Of a stretch of 64,000 bases of DNA, positions 1 to 15,900 are shown piece by piece. The DNA comes from Panagrolaimus kolymaensis (lineage: Eukaryota > Nematoda > Chromadorea > Rhabditida > Panagrolaimidae): the NCBI GenBank assembly GCA_028622995.1, contig JAJQJQ010000003.1:1922001-1986000 (forward strand). The letters run 5' to 3'. The translations under genes and the position numbers were made by a program. The notes beneath the pieces are model-generated. The model made no database searches. It saw only the letters and a list, made by a program, of their open reading frames with translations, and was not told the origin of the DNA. The first letter of the stretch is position 1, and each line of letters opens with the position of its first letter.

Positions 1-283
1 AATATTTTCATGTTAGTAAAATGATTACTTTAAAACCGATGACAGGAAACAAAAGTCGTTCATCACAATACCATAGAGATAAATAAATCAAAACAATGCA
101 AGAAATTTCAATGAGATCAATAAAAACACAAACACTCGTTGAAATATTTGTTAAAGATACAGAATGTTTAAATGTTAGCTCAAATTGTAAAACTTGAAAA
201 AATAATGCTAAAATTGTACAATATACAGCTGCTTTCTAAAAGAGTGATAAAAAAAAATCGATAAAGGTTCAAATAAATTTTTC

Positions 284-1088
284 CATTAAACTAGGGTTGG
301 TGATGGTCGGTCGCTCGACCGGTCGCGACCAGGGATGTCCGAACGTTCGGAGTTAGGAGATCGGAAGTTCGGATGCTCGACCCTTTTGCCGAACATTTTT
401 GGATCGGATCGATGTTCGGATTTTGCCCCGAACATCCGAACATAATACGAACATATAAATAAGCTTAAAATCTTGATAAATTGCTTCAAAACCAGCAAAA
501 ATCATTATTTTTTTCAAAATTTTTTTATTTTTGACTTATTTTTTCAAATATTTTTGTTAGCATAACTTTTTAAAATTTTTCAAACTAAAATAAAATTTGA
601 AGGCAGGAAAGCTTGCTACTCAAGAAAATTTTTTAAAATTTTTTTTTCTTCATCACTTCGAAAATTTTGTTAAAAAAAAGGTCTAGTAATAAAAGGCTCT
701 AATTAAACCATTTTTAGAAGAAAAAGGTGTGGAATTTGCTGTTTTCAAAGGGTTTTTAGAATATGTTCGTATGTTCGGATTAATGTTCGGATTTTTGACT
801 CTAATCCGAACGTTCGGATGTTCGGAGTTCGGATCGAAGAAAAAGCATGTTCGGACATCCCTGGTCGCGACCGACCAGTCGCGACCGGTCGATGAGGTTG
901 CTGCGACTGGTCGCGACCGAAGTTGCGACCGCTACAAAACCTTACAAACTCTTACAAAAGTTTAACAAAGTATTACAAACTCTTACAAAGTTTTGTAAGA
1001 CTTTGTAAGGTTTTGTAGCTGTCGGTCGACCGGTCGCGACCATGAAATTTTCGAAAATCGGTCGCGACCCCAACCCTACATTAAACTA
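284..1088. mobile_element. hAT-like non-autonomous DNA transposon (MITE) with target-site duplication
   Basis: An 8-bp direct repeat CATTAAAC occurs at 284-291 and 1079-1086. Between the two copies lies an element (292-1078, 787 bp) that starts TAGGGTTGG and ends with the exact inverse CCAACCCTA. An 8-bp duplication next to short inverted termini of the form YAGGG is the hallmark of hAT elements. The interior has no transposase. It is a large imperfect palindrome: the left arm near 310-450 and the right arm near 770-905 share GGTCGCGACC, CCGAACGTTCGG and many GTTCGGA copies in opposite orientation. A second small palindrome of TTACAAAG-like units lies near 938-1015. Short open frames inside it (286-498, 729-965) only translate the repeat. 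It is probably mobilised in trans by an hAT transposase that is not in this window. Confidence 0.8.
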
Positions 1089-2271
1089 TACCTACTTTAA
1101 TGTGAAACCTTCCCCAACAAGTGTAATTTTCAGGTTTAAGTTTTGAAGCCGTAACGCGCTTAAAATAAAAGTTATGATTTGGAAAATGCCACATTATTTT
1201 AATATTAAAAAAGAAAAAATCAACGATAAAAGTGTTAATAACAAAAATTAAAGCATGAGAAAAAGCACCTAAATGACTGACACGTTGTTGACGGACAAAG
1301 AAGATAATGATAACGCAAATGATGATGACATTTCCACGCTATTGATTAGAGAGAAAGAAAAACACCTAAATCAAAAATATTCAAATTATTTTACCTTTAA
1401 TCCTAAAGAGAAAATAAAACAATAATAAAAATTTGCTGATGATGCATTTCCTAATTTTTATTTTTATTATTGGAGCTATCGGAAGCTTCTTTAGAGGAAA
1501 GAACAGGCGTTGCCAATAATACACATTTACGTTCGAATTAACGATCATTTTTATGGGAAGCAGCTTTCTTTAACTTCGAAAGCAAAAATCGGATGTTGTG
1601 AAAAAAAAGCAATCAAAAAATCTTCTAGAGACTTTACTAGCTACTTGAGCTTATCCGTTGGATGGAAACTAATTTTTACTCTTTCTTTTATTTTTGAAAA
1701 GCCCGAGATTTAATTTATATCGATTTTAGATCTTAATTTTTTGGGATATTCAAAGAAAGCATTTAAGTTGTAAACCATTTTTTTTCCTTATTTTAAGTGC
1801 CAAAGCGTGTCCGATTCTTCTTTCCTTTTTATAGGTTTCTTACAGTTTCCTCCTTTCGATCAAAAGAAAAACTTGCCCTTCTTTGGCCGGCCAATTTCCA
1901 GTGTTGCTGTTGGTTGATTGGTGTCATTTGTGTTGTCGACGCTACCGTTCAAATCAAAAGCAATTGGTTTTATTATACGACGTTGACGACGACGACAGAT
2001 GTGATTGTTGTGATTGCGCATGTGATCGTAAATGCAAATTTAACCGGGCATTTTATATATTTTTGCGATGAGTTAAAAACCCACGACGACAAAAAAAGAA
2101 GGCAACAACGACTTCGTGAAAGAGAGGAGAATTTTTTTTTGACATTGCTTGATAGTGGTGTTTTCTTTTTTAAAGTTACACGAAACTATTTAAAACTCAT
2201 TCATTTTATTGATCTTCTACATTTTTTTATTTTTATGCAGATTTTATTTTTCTTTTAAATTTTATTTCAAA
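1089..2271. other. non-coding stretch upstream of the Wnt gene
   Basis: AT-rich DNA with homopolymer runs. Open frames here (1510-1713, 1797-2258) have no recognisable domain and a composition dominated by F, L, K and I, so they are not called. A U-rich acceptor-like TTTTTATGCAG ends at about 2240, some 30 bp before the Wnt ATG. It could be a spliced-leader or 5'UTR acceptor. Confidence 0.5.
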
Positions 2272-3708
2272 ATGATTTCGAAAATCAAAAATATTTTATT
2301 TATTTTGATACTGCTTTTGTTATTCAATATTCAAATGCTAATAGCTATGACAGCTACAAATGGATATCATCCATATAATTGGCTGTAATATTACTGTATT
2401 TCTTAATGCAAATCAATATTTTTTTTAGGTCATTGGCATTATCAGGTACAGCTAAATATGAGCGGGAAAGTAAAAGTATTCACGCAAAAGAACATTTTCG
2501 ATCTTTGTGTCAACGTCTCAGTGGCCTCAATCCTCGTCAAAAAGATTTATGTGAAACGGTAAACTCCAAACTTTATTTTGTGTTTTCCAAAAATTTATTT
2601 CAGTATCCTTTAACTATTCCCGCAATTGCTCGAAGTGCTCGCGAAGCCATTTATGAATGTCAAATTCAATTTAAAGACGAACGATGGAACTGTTCTGAAC
2701 GATTTGATGTTTACCCAAATATTTCTGCTGGTGGATTAGTTTTTCAAGATTTACTTGGAAAAACTCTTCGAGGTGGTAATCGTGAAAGTTCTTTTCTTAC
2801 AGCTATCACAAGTGCAGGCATTGTTCATGCAATCACTCGATTATGCAGTATTGGAAATATGAGTGAATGCGCTTGCAATAATCAACCTGCCATGCAGCGC
2901 TACACTGACACAAATACTATTCAAGATTTAACTTATGAAACTGTAAACAAAATCCCTTTAAAATCTCCTTTCACTTGGGGCGGATGTTCTGATGATACAA
3001 CATTTGCAACTCAATTTGCTCGACAATTTCTTGATTCATTCGAACAAGAAATGTTTCGAAAAACAAAGGATAGCAAACATTTGATGAACATTCACAACAA
3101 TTTTGTTGGTCGAGAAGTAAGCTTTTTTATTTTTTTCGATGAAATAAATCGCAGCAGAGCAGTGAAAAAATTGAAATGGCTTTTAGGCGATAACCCAAAA
3201 CATGCGGCGCCATTGTCGCTGTCATGGGGTTAGTGGATCATGCGAGCTTCAAACATGTTGGTTACAAATGCCAAAGTTCACTGAAATTGGTGAAATGCTT
3301 AAACAACGATATAATCATTTCGCAATTCAAGTTGCAAAACGTGCAAAGAAACGTCTTCGTCGAAAAGAAAGATCAGAAAGAATGATTCCTTTAAGAGGCA
3401 ATGAAATGGCATACATTTATCGATCACCTAATTATTGTGAACGTAATGATACTTTAGGTAAGTAAAATCAAAATAGTTTTTTCATTGTAACACCAACATA
3501 AAGGTTTTTAGGCATAATTGGAACCCATATTCGTGAATGTAATAACACTTCATATGGAGCAGATAGCTGTGATTTGCTTTGTTGCGGACGTGGATATAAT
3601 ACTCGAGATGAAATTCGTTTGACCCGATGCAATTGCAAATTTGTTTGGTGTTGCTATGTTAAGTGCAAAGAGTGTAAAGAACATGTTCAAATTCATACTT
3701 GCAAGTAA
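2272..3708 (+). CDS. Wnt family secreted ligand
   Basis: Five-exon gene: 2272-2384, 2429-2558, 2604-3116, 3187-3457, 3512-3708, giving 407 residues with continuous phase. The start is followed by a hydrophobic signal peptide (residues about 4-26). The body is a complete Wnt fold: the N-terminal helical domain has RWNCSE and a [16 protein letters not shown] block, and the palmate cysteine-rich C-terminus ends in HTCK. The signature CHGVSGSC is present; its first serine (about residue 268) is the residue acylated by Porcupine in this family. Family knowledge: lipid-modified extracellular ligands for Frizzled/Ror receptors that set cell polarity and migration. I could not decide which of the five nematode Wnt classes it belongs to. 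The 45-bp second intron keeps frame without a stop. The 70-bp third intron is needed to restore the canonical motif. It converges with the next gene, 159 bp away. Confidence 0.95.
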
Positions 3709-3842
3709 AAATTATTTAGTATCAGTAAAATGCTTATAAATATTTGTTTCCTTTTATTAAACTATAATAATACTTTTTAAATGAAACACTTGAAACAAGA
3801 TAAATTTTACTGAAGAAAGACTCGTATAAATAAAAAACAATC

Positions 3843-3848
3843 AATAAA
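3843..3848 (+). promoter_or_regulatory. candidate polyadenylation signal of the Wnt gene
   Basis: AATAAA lies 135 bp after the Wnt stop codon and 20 bp before the stop of the convergent gene. The two 3' UTRs would therefore overlap or abut. Sequence match only. Confidence 0.35.
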
Positions 3849-3867
3849 TTATGGCTTGGAATGAATA

Positions 3868-4541
3868 TTAAAATCTATGAATTTGTGTAATTTCTTCTCC
3901 CGCATTATTATCATTTTCAACTACTGGCTCTTGATATTCTGATAATTCTAGCTTGAGTTTTTTAATTTCATGGTCCTAAAAATTTTTATTGATCAGTTCC
4001 GTGAAGAAAAAAAATCAACCAATCGATGATCACAGGACGCAGCAGACATACGACCACCAACATAAAAATAAAAAGAAAGAAAACAAAGCAAACTCTCACT
4101 ACTCACCTTTTCGAGCACCTGTTGAGCAAGTTTCTTGATTGCTAACTTGGAGCGCTCCTCCAAATCACTATTTTCCTGCAATTTCATAATAAAATTAATT
4201 TTTTACTCCATGTGATAAAAAAAATTTCATTTTGTTTATTATTTTTTTGAAGTTACCTTTTTTTCTTTTCCCCTTTCCACTGTGTAATTTTCAGCAGTGA
4301 TTATATCATTTTCAAGTAAAGTTCTTAAAAGATTTGCACGTAATTCTGTCGAAACATTATCAATTTTCTGTAAAGAAAACAATTTTTTTGTATTATTTTT
4401 CTCACTTTTTAAAAAAATATTTAATAAATCACCCCTTTTTTTTTTACATACCTCTTGGTCCATATTTTCCATTTTTTGCATGAGTTGATCAATTGCTTCA
4501 TTACAAACACGTAAAAATTGATCGATATCATTTTTTAGCAT
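3868..4541 (-). CDS. small coiled-coil protein of unknown function
   Basis: Four exons on the minus strand: 4541-4452, 4367-4257, 4175-4107, 3975-3868, giving 125 residues. Every junction is GT-AG and every exon is in phase 0 (30, 37, 23 and 36 codons including the stop). The protein is acidic, helical and without cysteine clusters, membrane segments or signal peptide. It has an N-terminal helix (residues about 1-60, with MLKNDIDQFL at the start) and a C-terminal coiled coil (about 70-110) ending in an acidic tail. An acceptor-like TTTCAG lies about 25 bp before the ATG and could be a spliced-leader site, which supports this start over an upstream in-frame extension. Size and shape resemble small subunits of Mediator, kinetochore or BLOC-type complexes, but I recognise no family. 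It is divergent from sbp-1, with about 1.3 kb between them. Confidence 0.7.
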
Positions 4542-5877
4542 TATTTTTGTTCTTCTTCTTAAAAGCTGAAACCAATAAATTTTTCTTGTGAATGATAATA
4601 ATATTATGAAGAAAGAAAGAATTTTTTTTTGGAAAAAGCCCACGTGCGCATTTAAAAGTTCTGAATCATCGCAACTTTTTTTTGCTTTGAAAAAGATCAA
4701 AAAGCAAAAGCACAGGACAATTTTTGGGTTTATGAAATAAAAAGCGAAACGTAAAAACGCAATGATATTATTATGTCTCTGAGATAATATTATTAATAAA
4801 AACAATAAACTAATGCGCAAAATTTGGTGAAAAAAGCAAAACAAATTTTGGAATGTGCTTGTTTGTTTCAATTTGTCTTTTATTCTTTTTCTTCTTCTTT
4901 TCCATATTTGCTTATAAAAATGACGCCGCCTCGTGGCTGGGTAGAGCATTTTCATTTTTATTTGATTTGATGGTTACCCGCAAAAACTGATTTCCGTTTT
5001 TTCTCCTTGAACATCACACACACTTACGTAAACTTAGAAAAAAAGAAGCATGAAATAGATCATTTATTTTTTTAAGTGAAAGTAAGAAAATGGTAAAATG
5101 AATAATTGAACAATTTTGATAGAAATAGAAAAATGTCCATCAATCCATTTTTTTAAACAAGTTAAAGTAAACGCTTTCTATGATATGAGTATCAACACAA
5201 TTTTTGTTGTCAGTTAGTTTATTTTTTGTTTTGATTTTTTCTTTCTGCCTTGTTTTTTAAAATGTGAATACCTCGAAACTCTTTTCCGCTGCTTTTAAGT
5301 TGCAGCGATTGCAGCAACAAAAAAACCAAAGAAACAATCTTGTTTTTTTTATATTTCAATCATTCAGCGCGAGCCGACCGATGCACGTGATAAACATTAT
5401 CCTGGAAAAAATCAAAACATCGTTCTCCTTCGATTGTTTTTGATTTCTTCATTTTTTCTGGAAATTGACACTTGATCTTTTTTTTTATTTTCAACCAATT
5501 TGGAAAAAAAAAGAAGTTGCTTATAGTTTTTGATTGTTTATTGTCCATTCTTTTTTTATGCCTATCTTTTTCCCTTTATTTTATTTCCAAAATTAATGTC
5601 TGTCAAATTCAAGCTAGAAAAAGCTTATCTTTCAAAAAAAAAAGCAAGCGGTGTTATCGTTTTTCAAGCTGCCTGCTTGTCGGCAGTTCTGACACCATAG
5701 ACCCATAATAAACTTTTTATAACGGGTGTTTATTTTTTTAGTTTCGTGAAAGAACACTCCCTGCAAAAAATCATTTATTTTTAGTGATAACTTCTTCTTC
5801 TTTCCATTCAGCAGTAGGTAATGTTTTTACAATAACCATTGCCACTGTTTTTTTATTTGCCATTGTTTTTTTTTACA
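4542..5877. promoter_or_regulatory. divergent intergenic region between the coiled-coil gene and sbp-1
   Basis: About 1.3 kb of AT-rich non-coding DNA shared by two divergent genes. Two palindromic E-boxes CACGTG are visible, at 4641-4646 and 5384-5389. The second reads ATCACGTGCAT on the minus strand and lies about 490 bp before the sbp-1 ATG. SREBP proteins can bind ATCACGTG-type E-boxes, so autoregulation is possible but only inferred. No coding potential is convincing here. Confidence 0.35.
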
Positions 5878-9554
<3,677 letters not shown>

Positions 9555-9907
9555 TTATTTATAAATTTTTTTCTTGCCATTATTTCATCAAACTTAAAAA
9601 AAATTCTTGCCATTTTTTTTATTACTCTTACTTCAGTTCAAAATTTTTTACTATTATTTTATGTTTATTTTTTATTTTATTGTAAGAAAAATATCACGGG
9701 TATGATTGTCAGAGAAATACCTGGCTATTATTATATTTTTAATTTAATATTGTTAAAAGTTTTTCTTTTCTCATTTTTTTTGAACCTTTGAACTCAGGAC
9801 TAATAATTCCACAATTGATTATCATTATTTTTATTATGGCCTTGAGATAATTCATATTTATTTTTCGCTTATTACAGTTTTACATTAATTTTTTTTAAAA
9901 TTTAATT

Positions 9908-9913
9908 AATAAA
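9908..9913 (+). promoter_or_regulatory. candidate polyadenylation signal of sbp-1
   Basis: AATAAA lies 354 bp after the sbp-1 stop in an AT-rich tail. It is the first plausible hexamer seen on this strand, but the composition makes chance matches common. Confidence 0.3.
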
Positions 9914-12900
9914 TGTTTTTTCTATGCATACAACGACAGCTGATATTTCACTTTTATTCTATAAACATATCTAAACTTCTCCAATTATAAAGCACAAAGT
10001 AAACCTGGAAAAGTATCAGACAAAATTTCTCTTTATTTCCGATTCCAAACATTCCCTTATTTTCTCTTCCAATTTGCTTTTTTTTGTTCCGCATTTGGGT
10101 TGGGAAATCTAGGAAGTGACAAGCAAAGATTTCAAAAAAAGTACAGAAAATTGTAAGGAAAAATGTAAAAGAAAGAGTCCCATTATTTTTTTTTTGTTAA
10201 TGCAATTTTTTTAAATAACTTTAGCGTGCTTAAATTGGAGCCATGTTGAGATTGATACCTTTCACATTTTCACATTGCCGTATAAAACATCTGCATTGAG
10301 ATAAAGGCTTAATATAATAACTCCAATTATTTTTATGCCTCTTAAAAAAAAACTATAACCAGTAAATACAAAGTATAAAAAATTCAATTAAAGTATTGAA
10401 AAAGTAAAATATAATTATTTTCATTTCTTTACCAATTTTTAGGTTAATTAATTTTACTTATATTTAATTTTAAAGGGGCGATTCATTTTCTTCGAATTGC
10501 TTATTTAATAATTTTCTGTGCTTTATTATTTTGATTTCTGAAGCGTGAGTGTGAGTCAATGCCCACTAAATTGCTTCCGTCTTGTTCAAAGCAAAAAACT
10601 TTTGGAAACTCCCTTCTTTTTCTCTCAACTGTTTGCTTTTTCAAAATTAATTTTAGTCTGCAGAAGGAAAATAAACTTTTTGGACTTTATGCAACGACGA
10701 AGGAAACTTTTTGCTTTACTAAGTAATAATAATAATTTCTTTTTTAGTGAAATTGCTTCTTAGTCAGTTTGTTTTATAATTGCGAGATTAAATCTAGCTA
10801 TAGCTAATTAAACTGGATGGTTTCTGGTTTTTATAATTCAGCTTAAAAATATTTTTTTACATTTAGCATAACAAAAAGTTAACCGAGCTGCGGTAAATGA
10901 AAGAAAAATGGGGGAATATTTATGATTAACAACAACAGGTGGAACGAGGTTCTTTTTTTACATTTAAAAACAAAATTCATTTGCATTTTTTAAAGCAAAA
11001 ACACCTTTCATTTCTTCAATTTGTAAACAACATAAAAAATTCCAACAATTTTTTATACCTTTGTTTGCGTGATTGAGACTTAAGAAATATCACATTTTTA
11101 AAATTTGTAATATCTGTTTTGCAGCAATAACCTTTTCCGCTATTAAAGCTTTGCTTTTTTGATCCGTTTTGAACCCTTAATGCTACTCCAAAAAATCGAA
11201 CAAAAATATTTATCCTATTCTAAAAAATTTAAAAAAAGATTATAGCAAGTTTTTGGTTAGTTTTGTACTTAACCCTCCTTTTTTTGTTGTGAAAATAAAT
11301 TAAAAGGTTGCCTTTACTTCGCTCGTTCTTTCCTACATACTGTGTTTTAAAAATATGAGCTCATGCATGAAAAAATCTTCCTATTGTAGCTTACCTATCT
11401 AAAATATTAAAAAGTAATTGTATAAATGAAATTTTTTTTGTTGCATTTATTTCTAAATCTTTTGTTTGAAGCGACGAAAAAACTCTTCTCTCTAAATCAT
11501 TTATAGATTTTATAATTTTTGTTTTATTTTATGTCATTTTCCGAAATTTTGAAAGTTTTCGTTTTTTTTAAATATACGGTCCTATAATTTTTTGTAATAT
11601 TTCAGTGTGTTTGTTTTGCATCGTTTTTTAATAATCGAGCCCTTAAGAATGAGATGTAAAAATATATAATTTGGCATATTTTTGTGGTAATAATACTTAA
11701 GTAATTAAAAAAATAATGGCGGCATGCATAGATAGCAGAAACTCAAAGGTAAAAGTACTGTCTTTTCTGGAACTAATCGGGAAGACAAATTTTTTTCTGT
11801 TAATTAATAAATGCTATGTTAGAGTTATATATTTGTTAAAAAGAAGTAAATGGAGGATGAGCGCTCTTGTTTCGGTGTGTAAACCATAAAATTCAACGGG
11901 ATCAAAACATATTCTATTTGTTGCCTTTTTTTCACAATCCCTCGCTTTTAAAAACCAAAATACACAACAATTGTGGCTCATTTCATACAAAAAAAAATAT
12001 TTTTAATAATATAATAAAATACCGATGAAATATAAAGACTTTGTTTTGTTTCCGGTTTGAAAAAGAAAGGTGTTTTTAATTTAAAAAAATAGACTTACGA
12101 AAAACATTCTTCCCAAAAATAAATATTGCCACAACACACAATGGTTGGTGATTAACATTTGGTCCATTTTACCTGAAATTTTGTATTATTCAATTTGATT
12201 GTTGGTTACCTCAAAAATTTGTCTGTCTTGTCTATGATTTAGCGTTTTGGGTTTTGTGAACGCATTTGCTACATTTTTTCATTTTACTAACCTTACATTG
12301 ATTTTGGATTTTTTTCTGGCAAGCGTTATAAAAAGAAAGGTTATTACTTGATTTTTATGGGATTTACCATTTTTGCATTCAATAAATCTCTTTATAAAAT
12401 TATGCATACTTTGGATTTGAAGTAAAGAGATATATTGCGTCAAAGATTTATTTTGTAGTTAATGAAGTCCGCTTTTTATCTTTGAACAAAGTTATTATTA
12501 ATAAGCCAACCATTCCACTTTGACGTATAGGAACTCTTTGAAAAGAAAATTAATTATTAAGTGTTAGTTTTTTTCGACATCAAAAATGCTAGCATACCTG
12601 GATGTTTTCCACTAAATGACTGTTATCAGCCGTTCTATGGCATTAAAAATAGATAGAAGATTCCCCGCTATACAAATCTTAGAGATAAAAAAAGAAAGAA
12701 AAATAATTATAGTTGAGTGGCATAAGTTCAAGATACTCCTTTAATTTTTATACTCTAGTCTTTTTAAAATATGGACAGTAATTTTATAAATTAAAAAAAA
12801 CTTAGAGAAGGCGGATTAAATGCATTCTTTTTCATTTTGCTGAATATAAAAGTGTTGCAAATCTCTCTCACTCTATTTTTTCAAACAGATCAAGCAAAGA

Positions 12901-15900
12901 TTGAGCAAAATAAAGCGTTTAATAATCTTAATATCTTAATACGTAAATCCTGCCTACGACTTAAAGCAAGAAATTTGAGAGATACTATAATATTAAAAAT
13001 GAGGGATTTTTTAAGGGCTAAAATAGTTGCATTTTATTATTCTTAGAAAGCTAAAATCTTTTGCATTGCAACAGTTAGGATTCTTATTTTCTTATTCTCA
13101 AATGAAGAAAACAATAATAAAATATTTATTTTAGTATTTTTAAATAATTGCGCAAGGTTTCCCCAGTTTTTTAATATTATTTTTTCTTTACACTTGAAAG
13201 GCTTTTTTTATAATAATAAAGTTAAATTGATTCTAAGTAAATCATTTTTTTATTTTACTTTTAAATTTAATTTTCTTAGAATATGAAAAGGCTATTACGC
13301 ATATAATTATCAAAGCCTTAGTAACGCACTCAAAAAAAGATTGTTACTGAAGCTAAGAAAAAAATGTGTCAATTATTTTTCTGAGTCTTTCTTTTTGCTT
13401 ATTAAAAGCCAAAGAATCCCATGCTTGATTAAACTTTTAAAAACTTTTTAGTCTCATAGATAATTATTTTTTTGATTTGAAATGTAGCATGCGTTTTTTT
13501 GTTGTTGTCATTTTTCTTCGGCTTTTAGCGGCTTGCTTGGTTGTTGAGGAAGATGGAGTTAAACCGTGCCACTCCTTTGAATGGCTGCAAGCAATAACGT
13601 AATAAACTTTTTCTCTTCTTTTTTTTCAATAAGAGTTAATGTTGAACATTGAAGTCCGGCGCTAATTTTTTCTTTCATATTTTCTATGCATTTTATTGTA
13701 TAAAGAATTTATTATATGACTAAGTGAGAGAGATTTCACACGCACTAGGGTAAAGAATGTTCACTACAAAAACAATTTTTTTTGTTCATTTTCTACCCAA
13801 CAAAAAGTGTAAAAAGCTTTATTTCTGAAGGCTTCATTTGTCACCAAGAAAATTTACCGTCGTCTTCGTCCAATCTTCCTTTCTTTTCTTTTCTTTTTTT
13901 TGATTTTAAAATCTTTTTCCAATAAAAAATGTGCATAAAAGAAAAAAAACTTCATCTTCATCCTTTTGTGTTTTGAAGCCTTAAAACATTTATTACAAAC
14001 AACAACAAAAAAAGAATTCTTCTTCGTTTTTTTATTATTATTCTGTAGTTCGCGTCACAACATACATTGAAGAATATATTTTGAAAACTTTAAAAAATGA
14101 AATTATTACGGCCAGAAATGTTTTAAAACGAAATATATAAATAATGTTTGTAAAAAAGAAAAGAAAAGAAGCGAAAGTGTTAAAATCACCTGATTTCAAC
14201 AACATTTTCTTCATCTTCAATGCTGTTCAATTTATTTTTTTCCCCCATCATTTATTCTTCTTTTTTTCTTCTTTCTTTCTTTGAGTTTTTATGTTAGGCA
14301 ATATATGTTTTAGTTGGCTTTATTATCTATGAGAACATTTGACTCATAAACAATTTCCAAATAAATAAAAAGAAGAAAAAAATGGTTGTTTGAAATAATG
14401 CTCTTTGGGGTTGAAGAAATAAAATTGGAGTTTGCTGCTGCGCATGAACAAAACAAAAAAAAATACGTTTTGTATTTCTCGAATAAATCGTATTCGGTCA
14501 GCGGATTTTTCGAAAGAGCGGAAATAAAATTGCCACAATAAAATTTTTTAACCATCAACCTACTTTTTTTTTCATTCAAAAAATCACTTCTTTTTTTTGA
14601 ACATTTGGACGACGCCCGCTGTTTTGTGTTGGTGGTGCGGATGTATTGTTGACAGAGATGAATGTTCCGCGAAACGTGTTTTCTTTTTCTTCTTTTTTTG
14701 TCTTTCTCACTTTCTCCTTTTTTATTTATTTTTTTCTTATCCTTTCTGTTCTTTTGATCTAATAAACGCCCTTGTAACCGTTTTTATATTCCATTAACGA
14801 GCAACAACTCGATTTTGTTTATTTTTTATTTTTTTTAAATTTGGTAAAAAATAGATACTTCTGGGATGCTTTTTTCTTCTTCTTGATCTAAATTAATCAG
14901 GCAAGTATATTTCCGCGATTTGATTGTTAAAAAACTTTATTTCACCTTTCTTCTTCTGTGTTTATTTCTTAAAATAGTTTTCTTTCATTTTTTATTCGAT
15001 CAAATACAGTGAAGAAAAAGGAAGTAAAAAATTTACTACGGTGGATCGGATGTGTTTCAAGATTGGCATTTTAAAAAGAGATAGGCATAGAATTGCGAAA
15101 AAGAAACAAAAAACAAAACATCAAATAAAAAATACGAAGTAACATTTTCTTTCTTTTTTTATTGCGAATTTTCTTTTTTTTTCTTCCCCAATTTTGTTTT
15201 TCCTACTTTTTTTGCATTTAGTGTTTCAAACTAATACTGAAAAAAAAGAAGATAACAGAGTGCCTTAAATTTTCTTCCACTTTGACTACAACATTACTAA
15301 GGAGGAAGAGAATGAGTGAGAGCTACTTTGCATCTTGTTTTCTTTTTTATTTTGTGCCACACATTTTCACGTGCAACTGTTCTTGTCAGCACCAATGCAA
15401 ATGGTGGAGGTTGGTGGCGGTTTTTTTGCTAGCGTGGTCTATAATTCTTTATCCTCTCTGTGCAACGATAGCCTAGGCCGCCCATGGCGTAAATAATTGT
15501 TCTTCTTTGTTTTTTGATTCTTTTTTTTATTACTTTTTTTTAAAACTCACTCAATTTTCGATAAAAATAAGTGAAAGCGATAATACAAAAAAATCGTTAC
15601 ATCAAATTATTCTTTCATCTTTTTTTTCTACTGTGAAATAAAAGTAGAAAGTGGAATCCTTGGCATTGAAAAAAGCACGTGATAAAAAAATAAAACAAAA
15701 GTATACAATCGATGTTGATGTTTACTGCTTTAATGTGAAAGAGAGAGAGAGAGTTATTTTAGCAGCCAAAAAAAACGAAAAGAAAAATCAACACAATCAC
15801 AAGCGCATTGCAATAAGGCAATTTTGTTTATCAAAAAAGATGTTTTTTCTTTTTTTTATAATTTGATTGATTTTTTTATTTTGAAAATATATTAATAGTT

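Noticed and set aside
1797..2258. 153-codon open frame before the Wnt gene
   Set aside because: Biased F/V/T composition, overlapping frames, no domain, and no splice-compatible link to the Wnt signal peptide exon.
3117..3165. Shorter third intron in the Wnt gene ending at CGCAG or GCAGCAG, to read AVKK
   Set aside because: All of those acceptors break the frame. Using the TTTTAG at 3181-3186 gives an uninterrupted run into CHGVSGSC.
4239..4955. 238-codon minus-strand open frame
   Set aside because: It reads through two introns of the coiled-coil gene and into AT-rich 5' sequence. The spliced model 4541-3868 explains the conserved-looking parts.
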